A DNA stretch of 64,000 nt, taken from contig CM019701.1 of NCBI GenBank assembly GCA_009760885.1, forward strand, positions 20,514,630 to 20,578,629, read 5' to 3'. Of the stretch, positions 33,350 through 45,059 are shown in pieces (positions within the stretch are counted from its first letter, which is position 1; each line of letters begins with the position of its first letter). Origin of the DNA: Achatina immaculata (taxonomy: Eukaryota > Mollusca > Gastropoda > Stylommatophora > Achatinidae). The notes beneath the pieces are model-generated. The model was given only the letters and a program-made list of their open reading frames with translations. It was not told where the DNA came from and searched no databases. The position numbers and the translations under genes were made by a program.

Positions 33350-33865
33350 GGATGGGGTCGTTGGCCTCATGATCCAACCCCCAACCTGGAGGACCGCAGC
33401 GTTGATTGTATTCAGAAAAAAATCCTTTTGAATGTAGATTGTTTAGTCCCGCTGTACTGTGGTTGTTTAGTTGGACTTGCGAACCTGGGCGTGTTATGTT
33501 TCAGTGAGATTATCTATGAAACAAGTAGTAAAAGGTTCCATAGATAACTCAGATGATCTCGATCCCTTGTAGTAGTTCAAAATATTTTATAAGTCATTCC
33601 TTAAACTTCACATTGTAAAGTAGTACAGTGATTGTCAACCTATGAGTCAGGAGCCAAGTTCAGCCACGCGTTCAGCAGCCAAAATTATTTTATCAAATTT
33701 TAAGCCACTCATCAAGCATAATAAATTCCGTTAATGTCTTATCTTAAATATTGTTTAGGCGTTGAGGAAATCAAATCGATCTCCTAAAATTATGCTAATT
33801 TTTTTTATCTTACACATTGTACACAATATCGTACATACGTCTGTGGGAAATGCAAGTGCAAGCCT
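33350..33865. other. No gene recognised
   Basis: AT-rich spacer between LINE and PLE remnants. Starts with TTTATGGGGATGGGGTCGTTGG and a GC-richer tract possibly of repeat origin. No coding call. Confidence 0.45.
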
Positions 33866-33869
33866 TGTG

Positions 33870-34570
33870 AATTAATAACATGGGCTTGAGAAAAGATATC
33901 TGCCTAGTTTCAACAACACACAGACAAGTGTTACATCTTTAGCGGCCGCAGCATCTGGCACCAGACACAACTGTATCAACAGAATGGAGGCGATTGTAAC
34001 ATAATCTTCAAATTTTTGTCAAGTCCGTATATCACCAGAGCTGAAATGGAGAAGGAGATGGCAAATCAAGATTTTTTCCAGTGCCAGCTGTGGTTATGTA
34101 TGTCAGGACCAGCTTCACCCTATACGAGTTGTAGAAAGAATTTGGAGATTGAACGTCCTATCGAGAAAGATAGCAGTGAATGTGTTATCTAGAATGTGTT
34201 CTAGATAACCGTAAGCAAAACTTTCAACCGTCCGCTGGGCCGTATTGTAGAAATCGAGTAACACACAATAATTAGTGTATAAGTATAGAACTATACACGA
34301 AGCACTGCAGTAAAGCAGTGATACCAGAATGTATAAACTAGGAAAAATGTAGGAACAGCTTTATTACTTAACAACTACAAAGTTGTGACATTTTTTGGCG
34401 TGAGCCTTAATTAATCATACAAAAACATACAGGACGAAGAAATAGAGAGAGGAGATAAAGTATCAATTCACAGGAATAATATTAAACAGAAAAAAAAATT
34501 AAACAGAGTACTTAGCTGTAAATAGATTATAATCTATTTCAACTTCTCCTGGCTAGGTCAACATGTATAA
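33870..34570 (-). pseudogene. Penelope-like element remnant (PLE-B relative)
   Basis: Minus-strand translation at 34130-33880 recovers KLVLTYIT, SPSPFQL and a Cys cluster R-RCNTCLCV with frame breaks, comparable with the Cys-rich lead-in of the PLE endonuclease. Upstream on the same strand, 34265-34565 is a PLE-B terminal repeat. It shares CACTGCAGTAAAGC, TATAAACTAGGAAAAATGTAGGAA and GTGAGCCTTAATTA with 5580-5700. The arrangement, terminal repeat 5' of coding, fits an LTR-like position. Confidence 0.75.
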
Positions 34571-35660
34571 TCTATATATATACATATATAATATTGGTTT
34601 CATTATGGCGTACATTCTGTGATGCTGATGCATGCAACCTGTGACTGTCTACCACACCGATCCATCCCGACCCGCTCAAGTACAGTTGTTGATAGATGAA
34701 AGATATAGGAATAGTTTTTTTATAGTGCATATCTTATATCATTCCCATGCTGTTAAACGTCACACAGGGATCGCAAGGTAGTTCGCCAAGTTTTCCTGTT
34801 TTCAGCGATCTTTTCAACCTCATCAAGGGATTTTATGTCTAATAATCTGGCGTCTCTTAACAATGTCCTCTTTAGAGTTTCACTTGGTCGACCTACTTTT
34901 CTTTAGCCTGTTTTTGTTCCATTTGATAGCTTGTTTTTTCATTCTCTGACTATTATTCTCATCACGTGTCCGACATATGTACATCTCGTTTTCCTGATCA
35001 CCCATGAGACTGGTTGTTGTTCAGTATCTGCGCTGTGGTTGAATTCGTTCAACTTTATGCCGAGTATTTTTTCAAAAGAGTCTAATTTCTTATCTATTTC
35101 TTTAGGTGTTTTTCAGCTTTCACATTCATACATGAGGATGGATATTACATTTGAATTGAACAGTCTTTACTTGATTTTTGTGCTTATAACTTTTGAATTC
35201 AATATGTTCTCAAGATCGACGCTGCTTTTGGAATTCTAACTTCCTTTCTGGTGTCACCATCCTGGTCTATGTAATTGCCACGGTATGCAATTTGGCTGAG
35301 TTCTTCAACAGCTGTCCATTCTATGTAAATTTTGTTCTTTTTGATTAATGAAAACTTTCATTGTTTTTGTTTTTTCCTTTTCAAGTCCTATTTTGTTAGC
35401 TAGTGAAGACAGGGTATCTATTTTTTCTTGCATCGAATTCACACTGTCACTGATAAGAGTTATGTCATCAGCAAAATCAAGATATTTTACTTGGGTCCCA
35501 TGTACCCAATCAATATCTGTGTTAACTGTGCAGCTTTTTTTTCATTATGAAGTCTATGGGAATTACAAAAAGCAAGGGAGATAATATACACGTCTGTTTC
35601 AATATGGAACCATTCGCTCATTCCTTCTTCTGTGTTGACTGCACAAACATATCCATTGTA

Positions 35661-38539
35661 TCAGTCATTTGCATGCCCCTTGCGGAACTTTGCCTTCCTA
35701 ACAGCTCTCCTGTAGGCCTCTCGATTGTAAGCTAGATGCCCTGCTGCTAATGCATCCATTTGCAGATTATCAACGATGTCTTGCAATCATCTTCGCCTTG
35801 GTCTTCCTCTTTATTTTTCCCCATTACGTATCTTTCCTTTCTATAAATTCTCATGACGTTTAATGTGTCCAAAATATTTAAGTTTTCTCTGTTTAATCCT
35901 CTTTACTAGCCAGCCGTCTTCAATATTAAGTTCTTGTAGTATGGATATATTTGTAATTTTTTATGTCCACAATATTTGAAGAACTCTTCTTCATCATTTA
36001 CATTCAAAGCATTTACCATTTATGTGTTTCTCAGGTGTTTTGTTAAATGTTCAAGTCTCACAGGTATTTGCTGGAACAGTAAAGATGCATGCCCTTAAAA
36101 ATCTTACTTTTGTAGTTCTGTCTTTTCCTCTCCACAGCTTCTTTAGTTGTTTTACTCACTGAAGAGCGATAGATGTCCTCCCTTTAATTTCCCTCATTGT
36201 ATCTCCATTATTAGTTAGTAATTATCCAAGATTTTAAAAAGTCTTCACCTCTTCAAATTTTTCCTCATTGATACATACTTCAGCTGCCTTATTTGTTTTG
36301 TCAGTTATCATCAATTTAGTTTTCTTCATATTAAGATAGATGTTTTACTCTTCATTATTCTTGCGGACTGACGTAATTAGTTTTCCCATTCCTTTTTGTG
36401 TTGTGGGCAGTAATACTGTGTCATCAGCATATCTAATCTCTGGTATTTCGTAATATTCTTTGTCTACCATGTTCTCTAACATTCCTCATTATATTTTCAG
36501 TATACAAGTTAAATAAGTAAGTTGACAGTATGCACCCCTGTCGGACCCCTTGTTTTATGTCAAACCAAGTTGTTGTTTCACTATTTATTCTTACTGCTGC
36601 CTGTTGGTCTAGATACAGCAGTGATATTAATTGTATCAAATGTGTTGGAAATCCTATTTTTTCCATTATTTCCCAAAGTGTCTGGTGTTGCACACAATCA
36701 AATGACTTTGAATAATCTATATCACATTAAATTCTATGCATTTCTCTATTGTTAATCTTATATTGAATATATTATCTCGTGTTCCTCTTCCTTGTCTAAA
36801 ACCAGCTTGGACCATATTGACTTCTTCTTCTATTTTCTCACAAAGTCCACTCATTATGATTTTTAACAGAATTTTACTGGCATGACTAATCAGGGCAACA
36901 ATTCTGTAGTTTGTGCATAGTTTCAAGTTACCCTTTTTTTAGGAGTGGTATGAATATAAAAACATAAACTAGGAACAGCTTTATTATTTAACGATAATAC
37001 GCTTGTAAAATTTTGGTATCAGACCTTTACTGCAGTGCTTTGTGTATAGTTGTATGCTTATACACTAATTAATGTGTGGTATGAATATAGTTCTTTTCCA
37101 TTCACCTGAATGCCATATCTTTTTACATAGTGCATGATAAATTGTTGCACATTCCTTTCCTCCTGCTTTAATAAGTTCAGCTGTAATCTCATCACATCCT
37201 GGTGATTTACCATTTTTCATATTCTTTATTGCCCATAAAACTTCTTCTACTGTCTGTTTGGGTTCTTTCTCCTTCAATAATAATTCATATTGTTGATTTC
37301 TGCTTTCACAGCCATTTGTATCATGCATTCCTCTGCAATATTCCTTCCATCTTTCAAGAATTTCCTCTGTCTCTGTCAAGGTCTTCCCTATATCATCACA
37401 AATTACATTTAGCTTAGGTGTGATATTTCTCGTCAATGTCTTCATTTCTTTAAACATTTCACTATCTCTTCCACACTTTTGATATCTTATATTCTTTCAC
37501 AACAATCTTGTATGTATTGTTTTTTGTCTTTTCTTATGTTTCCTCTTACTTCTTTTATTAAAGATTTATATTACTCTTTCCATCCATTCTTTTGTGTTTT
37601 CTTTACTGGAACCATGTCTTTAGCTGTTGTTATTAAGATATCTCTGGCCTGCGTAGTCAGTTCACGTAGTGTCATCTCCTCCTGTACAGCCATCAGGATC
37701 TCGAAACAGTTCCTCACTTGTATACCATATTGTTCTGGTATTTTTTAAAGATCAAAGTGGAATGGTTTTGATCCCCTAACTCTCTTTTTTAAAATCTTAT
37801 CTTAATGTCTGCTATTGATAACTCATGGTCAGTGTCACAATCAGCACCTGGTAAAGTTTTTGCTGATGTTATGCTTGATCTCCACCTTCTTTGCACTAAA
37901 ATGTAATCTATTTGATTCTTGGTTTTTCCTTCAGATGATGTTCCTGTGTAAAGTCTTCTTGGATATTGTCTTGAAAGTGTGTTAGCGATCATTAGCTGTT
38001 TTTTTCATGAAAATCGCTATTAGATTGTCACCTGCCTGTCTCATTTCTATGTCCTAAACTAAATTTCCCTAAAGCATATCCTTCGTCTTCTGATCCTTCT
38101 GTTCCAATCTTTGCATTAAAATCGCCCATTATTAATACAGTATCATTTTATCGTAATCTTCTACTTCCTCTTTGTCTAATCTGCTGCTGATTTAGGTGCA
38201 TATATCAGAATAATTGTTCCATTTCTAGGAGTGTCCTTAAGTCTGATAGTGAGTATTCTGTCACTTACTGGATTGTAACCTAGTAATGCTTTTGATGTTA
38301 ATTTGTGCAAGTAAAAAGCCACTCCATTCTTTCCTCCTAATTCTCCACCAGAATATATAAAGATACTGTCATTCTCACCCTTGAAGTGTCCTGATCCTTT
38401 CCATCTGTTCGCAGATTCCCAAAATGTGTATCCCCATTCTTTTCAGCTCATCACTTATTATTTGATTCTTTCCCTCATACACGTCTCACATTTCATGTTC
38501 CTACTCTTATTTTTCTTTTTAGTTTGATGCAGAGGTTTT
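35661..38539 (-). mobile_element. RTE-type LINE nested in LINE A, 13-bp TSD, includes endonuclease region
   Basis: Identical 13-bp repeats CATATCCATTGTA at 35648-35660 and 38540-38552 bracket 2879 bp. On minus, 5' to 3': endonuclease pieces (KNGVAFYLHKLTSKALLGYNP and RILTIRLKD near 38310-38220, then TKNQIDYILVQRRWRSSI and DCDTDHELSIADI near 37930-37800), linker, KNMKNGKSPGCDEITAELIKAG, VALISHASKILLKII, QAGFRQGRGTRDNIFNIRLTIEKC, WFDIKQGVRQGCILSTYLFNLYTENIMRN (motif B region), a YADDT region near 36430, and the HANE-type 3' end at 35661. It is the longest RTE copy here. Multiple frame breaks and a PLE insertion make it dead. Confidence 0.9.
36958..37075. mobile_element. 118-bp Penelope terminal-repeat fragment nested in the RTE
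   Basis: Identical 13-bp repeats GTGGTATGAATAT at 36945-36957 and 37076-37088. The insert's left half (TAAACTAGGAACAGCTTTATTA) is in the orientation of the 34320-34370 terminal repeat. Its right half (GGTATCAGACCTTTACTGCAGTGCTT, TATACACTAATT) is the reverse complement of the adjacent part of that repeat (34260-34330). So the fragment contains an internal inversion. It interrupts the RTE ORF between its linker and RT. Confidence 0.85.
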
Positions 38540-39275
38540 CATATCCATTGTAGAGATTCTAAATGATGTTGACAATTTTAAATGGTATTCCATTTAGTCT
38601 TAAAATTCTCCACAATGAATCTCTGTGTGACTTCATAGACTTTAAAAAGACAGTTCATAGCATTATCAAATGCCAATCTAAAGTCTATGAAGTTCAGGAT
38701 TAATGGTTTTTGCTTTTCACTATGTTTTTCACGTATTATTTTTAAAGTAAAGTTCTGATCAAGACAGCTTCTCCCTTTTTGAAATCCTGCTCTTCTTCCT
38801 CATTGTAGTATCCACTATATCTTTAATTCTATTCAGAATGACTTTGCAAAACACTTTTGACACAACTGATAGTAAATTTACTTCTCTCCTATTATTGCAG
38901 TCAATAAGGTTGTCTTGTTTTTTTTTTTTTTTTGTATTTTAACAATAATTCTTTTTTCCATTTAGAGTGGACCTTTTCTTCTTTCCAAATTTTATTAAAC
39001 CTTCTCTGTAGTTGTCTCATGTTGTCACTATTGATAGCGTTTAACATTTCGGGTGTTATTTCATCTTCACCAGCAGCTTTGTTGTTAACTATTAGATTCA
39101 CTGCTGTTTCAATTTCATTCAATGTAATTTCATCTAGGTTGAAAATTTAGTTGTAGGATTGGTAAGTCAGTTTCAAGGTTTATAATTTTTTTGAGTATGG
39201 TAGATTAAGTATTTCTTGGAAGTGTTCAGCCCATCTTTGCATTTGGTCTTTACTTGATGTTAATATAGTGCATAT

Positions 39276-41100
39276 ATTCTATGTAAAATATGAATATGAA
39301 GTGTTGTTAACATGCAATCATGGTTTATATGTGCAGATAAATGTATGCAGATAATTGAATTTTATGTATATGCAGTTTTTTTACATCTTACTTGTCAATA
39401 ATTCTTTTTTTTTTTTTACAATTAGGAAAATAATCATTAACACATCGAAAGTTTGAATTTATATCTGGGACAATTTTGTTTAATCACACTAACCTCATAT
39501 TATGTGCAATATTTTATTGATTTCAATCATGCCATTTTTATGTCTGTGTATATTTTGAAGTAATCGAAAATGTTTTAAAAAAAGCAGATTAAAGGTTTGA
39601 TCTTGTTGTTCATACTATAATTACTGGTCTTTGATAAAAATCGATATTTGTGTTCCTTTTCTTTATTATGTTGTTTGATATGAAGGTATGAATGGAAAAT
39701 AGAACATGATTAAGAACAGATCATGGTCTTCAAATAATATGATTAAGACATCATATAAGAACATTCAAAGATCAATCACCTGTACCTAAGAATATAAAGG
39801 AACATAATTTTTAAAAAAACCCACTTTATATTCATTAAAATCCTACAGAAGAGCTGCTTATGTTCTTTTTCGCAGGCTCATATAAGACCTGAAGTTTAAA
39901 CGCACGTCTACAAAATTAGTAAAATCAGAAAAGCCTATGCGCCCACTCTGTAAAGACAGCATATGCTTTCAGAATGCAAAGTCACCGCAGATACTTAAAA
40001 GAACAAAAGCATATCAGCATTATAGGAGACACATGATGCTGGACATCCAAACCAATATTCTCTTGTCATCTATAGAAAACGGAGCTGAAAAATAATGATG
40101 TTATGGTGTTCAGAACTAAGGGGAAACTCCTCAAAGAATGAGAATGAAAAGTGTCCCTAAGGGTTTTTCTAAGGCAAGAATGTGGACGAGAAATGTAACT
40201 AGCGGCTAGGAGACACAGCTCTGCACATGAAGTCTTATCTCTAAATCTTCTCATGTTGGACGAGTGCTAACTGTAAGAAAACAATATCTTATTCTCTCTT
40301 ATTTCAAACTAACAAAGTGACGGACAAAAATAGCCGCAGAAAGATGGTTTAAAATTTTAGAAAAGCAAAATTTAAAAAAAATTGCAGAACTACTGACTCA
40401 AAAAAAGCTAATATTAAATGAAACAAAAATATCTGGCATGTACAGCATGGTAATACTGAACAGTGAATGCACTAATCAGTTTGGCTTTTTTCGTTAGAAA
40501 ATAAGTTTTACAAAACAAACACACTAAACAGTCTACAGCACACATTATGTTATGAAGTGTTAAAAATTCAGTAAATGTCAATGTTCACCGATTCTTGATG
40601 TCGGCATCTTGGCCGGAACTTACCAAGAAAAAGGACACGTCTACAGTCTATGGCCAGTACTTATCATTAAACTGAAAAACAAGATGGAAAAATTCTTCCA
40701 GGGTTACAACATACATGCTCTTCCCATCTCAAACTTTAATCTCCATTTTTATTTATTTTTCGTTAAATCTACTGACTTAAAGACATGCCTGAAGACAAAA
40801 ATTGTTTCATTTCTCATGAGATAGATTTGTTTAATAATTTAGCATTATGTATAATCTTTGCATCCACTTTATGACAAATACTACTCAAGAACAAACAATC
40901 AGGCTCTTCTTTTTGACAGACGTGGAGGCAACAATATAGACAACTGTATTATCTGTAAGAGGAGAGAAGGAGATAGTGACATTTGCAGTGTAAATAAGAA
41001 TGAAATATATGTAGGCTTATGTCATCATCTTTTTAATTTACAGTCACATTCCACTGATTGTGAAAGAAAGAAAGAATTTATTTGCGTTATTTAACAAATA
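39276..41100. other. No gene recognised
   Basis: AT-rich. Open frames at 40609-40824 and 40858-41094 (plus) have no recognisable domain. The second has a CIICKRREGDS stretch that could be a decayed PLE or zinc-finger remnant, but it is not supportable. Confidence 0.45.
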
Positions 41101-42195
41101 ACCAGATTATTCTAAGAATAATTTTTGAAGAACATATTAAAAAGCAAAAATCGTTAATCTTGAACTTCATAGACTATATAAAAGCACTCGATAGCATACA
41201 CAGAGATTCATTGTGGAGAATTTTTAAGATTATATTGAACACCATCTAAAATCGTCAACATCATTAAAGACTTTTACAACTTTTGTGTTTGTGTAGAAAA
41301 TACAGAAGAGGGAATGAGTGAATGGTTCCAGATTGAAATGAACATGAAACAAGGATGTACAGTGTCCCCTCGCTTTTTTAAATTGCTGTAGACTTCATAA
41401 TGGAAAAATGTTGCACATGTAAAATGGGCATTGACAACTAGAAGACCTTGATTTTGTAGATGATATAGCTTTTATCAGTGACAATGTGAATTGGATGCAA
41501 GAGTCATAGTGAAATAGGACTTGAAATTTGCAAGGAAGAAAACAAAAATAATCAAACTTCCCATCAATCAAGCCGGAAAAAGATACATAGAAGGAACAGC
41601 TGTTGAAGAAGTAAACCAATTTCCACACTTTGCCTGCTATATAGACCAGGATGATGACACTAGAAATGGAACCAGAATTGCTAAAGCAGCATTAAAAATC
41701 TTGAGAAAATATGGCATGAAAACCAACTAAGATTATTAAATTAAAATGATTATTCACTATCCCCCCTAATTTATGCAAGCGAAAGCTGGAAAACAACTAA
41801 CGAAACAGAAAACAAATTAGCCTATTTTGAAAACAAATGCCTAAGAAAAATATGTATACAGTGGAACGAATTCAAGACCAACCCAGAGATAAGGCAGAAG
41901 AACGCACAACAACCTGTCTCACTGGTGATCAAAAAAGGGTGATGGATATATATCAGCCACATGATGAGAAGAAACAATCAGAGAATCTCAAAACAAGCTG
42001 TTAAGTAGGACACAACAGGACAGAGAAAAAGTGGTCGACTACGTGAAACTAATGAGAACACTGTTGAGGGAGGCTAAATTAGTGGGCATAAAATCCCCTG
42101 ACGAGGTTGAAAAACTCGCCGAAAACAGAAAAGCTAGGCGAGCTAGCATGCGAGCCCTATGTGATGTTTAAGGGCACGGGAAAAATATAAAATTT
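41101..42195 (+). pseudogene. LINE A, 5'-truncated and frameshifted
   Basis: Starts at the region equivalent to 19698 of the long copy (IIFEEHIKKQKSLILNF, IDYIKALDSIHRDSLW), then motif B remnants (MNMKQGCTVSP) and a degenerate FADD region (DFVDDI). It has KEENKNNQTSHQS-type frames, ESWKTTNETENKLAYFENKCLRK and a C-terminus ending RASMRALCDV-like GGGCACGGGAAAAATATAAAA. Many frame breaks. Confidence 0.9.
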
Positions 42196-42718
42196 AAAAA
42201 ATATTTTGTTCACACTTTTTTCATACCATAAGGTATGTTTACATTTTAAAAATTAATGACTATTTCAAGTGTTTATGTAAAGGGAACGTGTCGAGTGACT
42301 GTGAACAACTATGACGTCATAGGTGAGAGAGCAAGAAAGAGGAAAAAAGTCAAGGTGGGCATGAGAATTTTGTGTCGGTTAGACAAGCTGAGGCCAGACT
42401 TGCGATATTAAAGTATTTATCAACGAATTATGGAGAATGTTAGTGATCACAAGTGCTGAAGGTTGTTAGCAAAATACAACTGACCAACTTGAGATTCTGA
42501 CTGGCGGGAGGACACATGCAATAAATTTTAGTTGGAACAATGATGGCGACAGGCATATGACAAGTTGCAGTGAACAATCAGTGTATGTCTTTTAGTCGGG
42601 AGTATTAGTTTAACGCGGGAGGCCTGCATCATACACATTTTGATTAAGTGATTGAAGGGAATCAAGATTATTTGTAGAGTGAGTTCTTTTGGCCGATTAT
42701 AGAATCTGTGAAGACTGA

Positions 42719-42824
42719 TTTTTTTTTTTTTAATGCCCGCATGGGCTTGCTAGATAATTTTACCACGTATGGTGAGGGCTGTTGATTAAAGTTGCCGATC
42801 TTAGCCAAAAGGCCGAGAAGGAGC
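42719..42824 (-). ncRNA. U2 snRNA 5'-end chimera with poly(A) (retropseudogene or SINE-like)
   Basis: On minus, 42820-42797 reads CTTCTCGGCCTTTTGGCTAAGATC, the highly conserved U2 snRNA nucleotides about 5-28. The rest of U2 (branch-point-pairing GTAGTA and Sm site) is absent. About 65 nt of other sequence follow, with a GCCC-ATGC-GGGC hairpin, and then a 13-nt A-run (T-run at 42719-42731 on plus). A head of snRNA joined to foreign sequence and poly(A) is typical of LINE template-switch chimeras or snRNA-headed SINEs. No TSD was evident, so the class is unsure. Confidence 0.5.
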
Positions 42825-43600
42825 TAGGACAGTGTGTTCACTTGAATGTTTATGTTCGATACTGGAGTAAATTAAACACTGAGATTTGACCGACGAGTCA
42901 GTTTATTTTGTATCAAACTATATGTATACTCAGGTGAGAACCTCCCTATATTTAGATTTCTCCTATTGTTTGGTTTGTAAAATCATATTCAGTTTTATCG
43001 CTGTTGCACTCACTTGTACTTGATCAATGGTAATGATCATATTAACACAGGACCGTGGAGAAAATCAATAAAACTGAGTTCAGAAACTATAGCGGCAGAC
43101 AAAAGGGCTCAAGCAAAGAGTGTAATCTCACAGTCTGCGAACTATAATGTTAATATGAGTGGCAGTAAAAGAACAATGCGAAGACAAAATTACGTCCAAC
43201 ATCATAATGTGAAATGTAAAGTGAAGAATCAGATCTACTTTTTTGTTTTCCATCAAAATTATCAGTACAAGACCAGCAGGATCTCCTCCTTTTTAGCTGC
43301 CTGAGTAGGGCAGAAAATATGTCAGTGATATTCTTTTGGTTAGAGGGAGGAAAAAACCATACGAATGCCTTTCATCTATTACTAGATGATGAATATGAGC
43401 CGACTTTAACATGGCACTATATATATATATATATATATATATGTAATCTTTCCTGTTTTGTTCTGTTATTATTCTGCTTAATTTTGGATTCTTTTCTCAT
43501 TTGATCACACAATTTAAAATTTCCGTTTTGCTACAGTTTAAAATTTCCCAATCCAAATAAAGGGATGGATGAATGACATTTCATCAATGAACTAATACGA
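42825..43600. other. No gene recognised; (TA)n at about 43419-43441
   Basis: A 96-codon plus frame at 43014-43304 is Lys/Asn/Gln-rich without a domain. It is just downstream (minus sense) of the IQ gene's exon and could be intronic or 3'. No call. Confidence 0.45.
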
Positions 43601-43616
43601 GTTTTGCAAAATTTAC

Positions 43617-44657
43617 CTCATATTCTTGACGATTAGCGACTTCTCTTCTTGCTAGGTATCCTCGATAATGAGACTGAATTGTGACAGCCGCTTCGTTCTC
43701 TCTGTCAAGTTCATGATAGCTGTCTTCACGAGGTCGAGGCTGGGATCCGCTTGTTTCATTTCTTGACAAGTATCCTCTGTATCCAGCCTGGATCTTGGCT
43801 GCAGCTTTATCTTCTTCACTCCATACATTTGCATCTTCACAAGCGGAAGTCATGTTCTTCCTCGTCAGATAACCACGAATGCCGCCCTGAATCTTTGCCG
43901 CAGCTCTGTTCTCAGCATCAAGACGTTTGCGGGTTTGGTAACCACGAAAACCAGCTTGAATTGTCGTTGCGGCCTTATCTTCATTTCTCACACTTGTATG
44001 TGAAACTAACTGTTGACGTGTCTCATATCCGCGATATGCAGCTTGAATTTTGGTAGCAGCCTCGTCTTCATCAATAAAATTTTTAGGAGGTGTTGACCTC
44101 ATATGCTCACAATCTGTACCAGTTGCTTGCACTTTCTTTTGTAAGGAATCTTCCCTTTTGTCATTAGAATTTTCACCTCGCTGATTCGAGCTGGATCCTA
44201 GCTGCCTTCGTGTTTGATAACCTCGATAGGCAGCCTGTATTTTAGCTGCAGAACTTTCCTTTTCTTTCGACATGTTGTAGGAAAAAGTCTGTTTCTTTTG
44301 AATATGTGCAGTTGGTGTGGACAGTTTTGACTGTCTCAGTTCATTACGTGTCTGGTGTCCCCGATAAACAGCTTGGATTTTAGTTGCAGCATTATCCAAT
44401 TCTTCTAGTCTGTCGTCATAAAAGTACTGCGTGTTTTGTGCAGGAACAGGTCCTTCTGGTAACTTGTCGCCACGTAATTCTTTACGGGTCTTGTGCCCAC
44501 GGTACGCTCCTTGAATTTTGGCTGCAGCATTGTCCTCTTCTTTCAGTCTGTCAGTAGAAAGTTGTCGTGAAATTTCTGATACTGGCGCTTTTATGTCATT
44601 GAGTATTTTGTTGTGCGTTTTGTGACCACGACTAACTTGTGGAATGGTGTCAATAGA
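43617..44657 (-). CDS. IQ-motif protein, large internal exon (347 codons, eight IQ motifs)
   Basis: Calmodulin (or calmodulin-like light chain) binding is the expected role of tandem IQ motifs. The eight motifs, on minus from high to low coordinate, begin AAAKIQGAYRGHKTRK, AATKIQAVYRGHQTRN, SAAKIQAAYRGYQTRR, AATKIQAAYRGYETRQ, AATTIQAGFRGYQTRK, AAAKIQGGIRGYLTRK, AAAKIQAGYRGYLSRN and AAVTIQSHYRGYLARR, all IQxxxRGxxxR. A degenerate VSRGHKTHN precedes them. Boundaries: acceptor TTTTTCTCAG before TCTATTGAC (44657) and donor GAATATGAG-GTAAAT after 43617, both phase 0. Read-through instead stops at 43584. The short, spaced IQ repeats resemble arthropod igloo/neuromodulin-like or sperm IQ proteins, but I cannot assign an ortholog. 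It is intact and codon-clean, unlike all surrounding sequence. Confidence 0.8.
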
Positions 44658-44936
44658 CTGAGAAAAACAGTTCATAATTCATTAAATTTTTTATATAATT
44701 ATTATTTGCAACAAAATAATATTTCAAACTTTTTAACTGATATCTATGCAAGACACAGTTCAATAACAAAAGAATGCAGAAAAATTGTTATTAAAACATT
44801 GTAAGCTCATTGTATAAGTAGTATTTTTACACAGTGACGATGCCTAAGTGGTATGATTTCTTTAGATCTTCAATGAATTCTCATTTATACTGTTCCTAAA
44901 AATAATGGGATCTGTAACAGCAACACATTCACTAAC

Positions 44937-45053
44937 CTGCTCCTGCTGTTGGGAGATGATATCTTTCTTACTAGTATCAAATGCTTGAGCTTGTGTGATA
45001 TCTGCCTTCACCCCGATCTTTCGATAAAGGTTACCTTGTCTGGGATGGTTTTC
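44937..45053 (-). CDS. Upstream exon of the IQ-motif protein (39 codons)
   Basis: On minus, acceptor TTTAACTTTAG precedes GAAAACCATCC and donor GAGCAG-GTTAGTG ends the exon. The exon is exactly 117 bp, phase 0 at both ends, and joins in frame to 44657 (…QQQEQ then SIDTIPQ). It encodes a hydrophilic segment with GNLYRKIGVKADITQAQAF and DIISQQQEQ. The intron is 279 bp. No start codon is present, so at least one more 5' exon lies at higher coordinates; I could not place it. Confidence 0.6.
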
Positions 45054-45059
45054 CTAAAG

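Larger units (their letters stand above)
34733..39263 (-). mobile_element. LINE A copy split by a nested RTE
   Basis: Identical direct repeats TATAGTGCATAT at 34721-34732 and 39264-39275 frame the unit. LINE A sequence occupies 34733-35660 (C-terminus and RT 3' part, minus strand) and 38540-39263 (5' part, with NNKAAGEDEITPEMLNAINSD and RRFNKIWKEEKV on minus). The two parts are collinear when 35661-38539 plus one copy of the 13-bp repeat is removed. Many frameshifts; dead. Confidence 0.9.

Noticed and set aside
40858..41094. Plus frame with Cys-rich CIICKRREGDS segment
   Set aside because: Too short and unsupported; no consistent zinc-finger spacing and no splice context.
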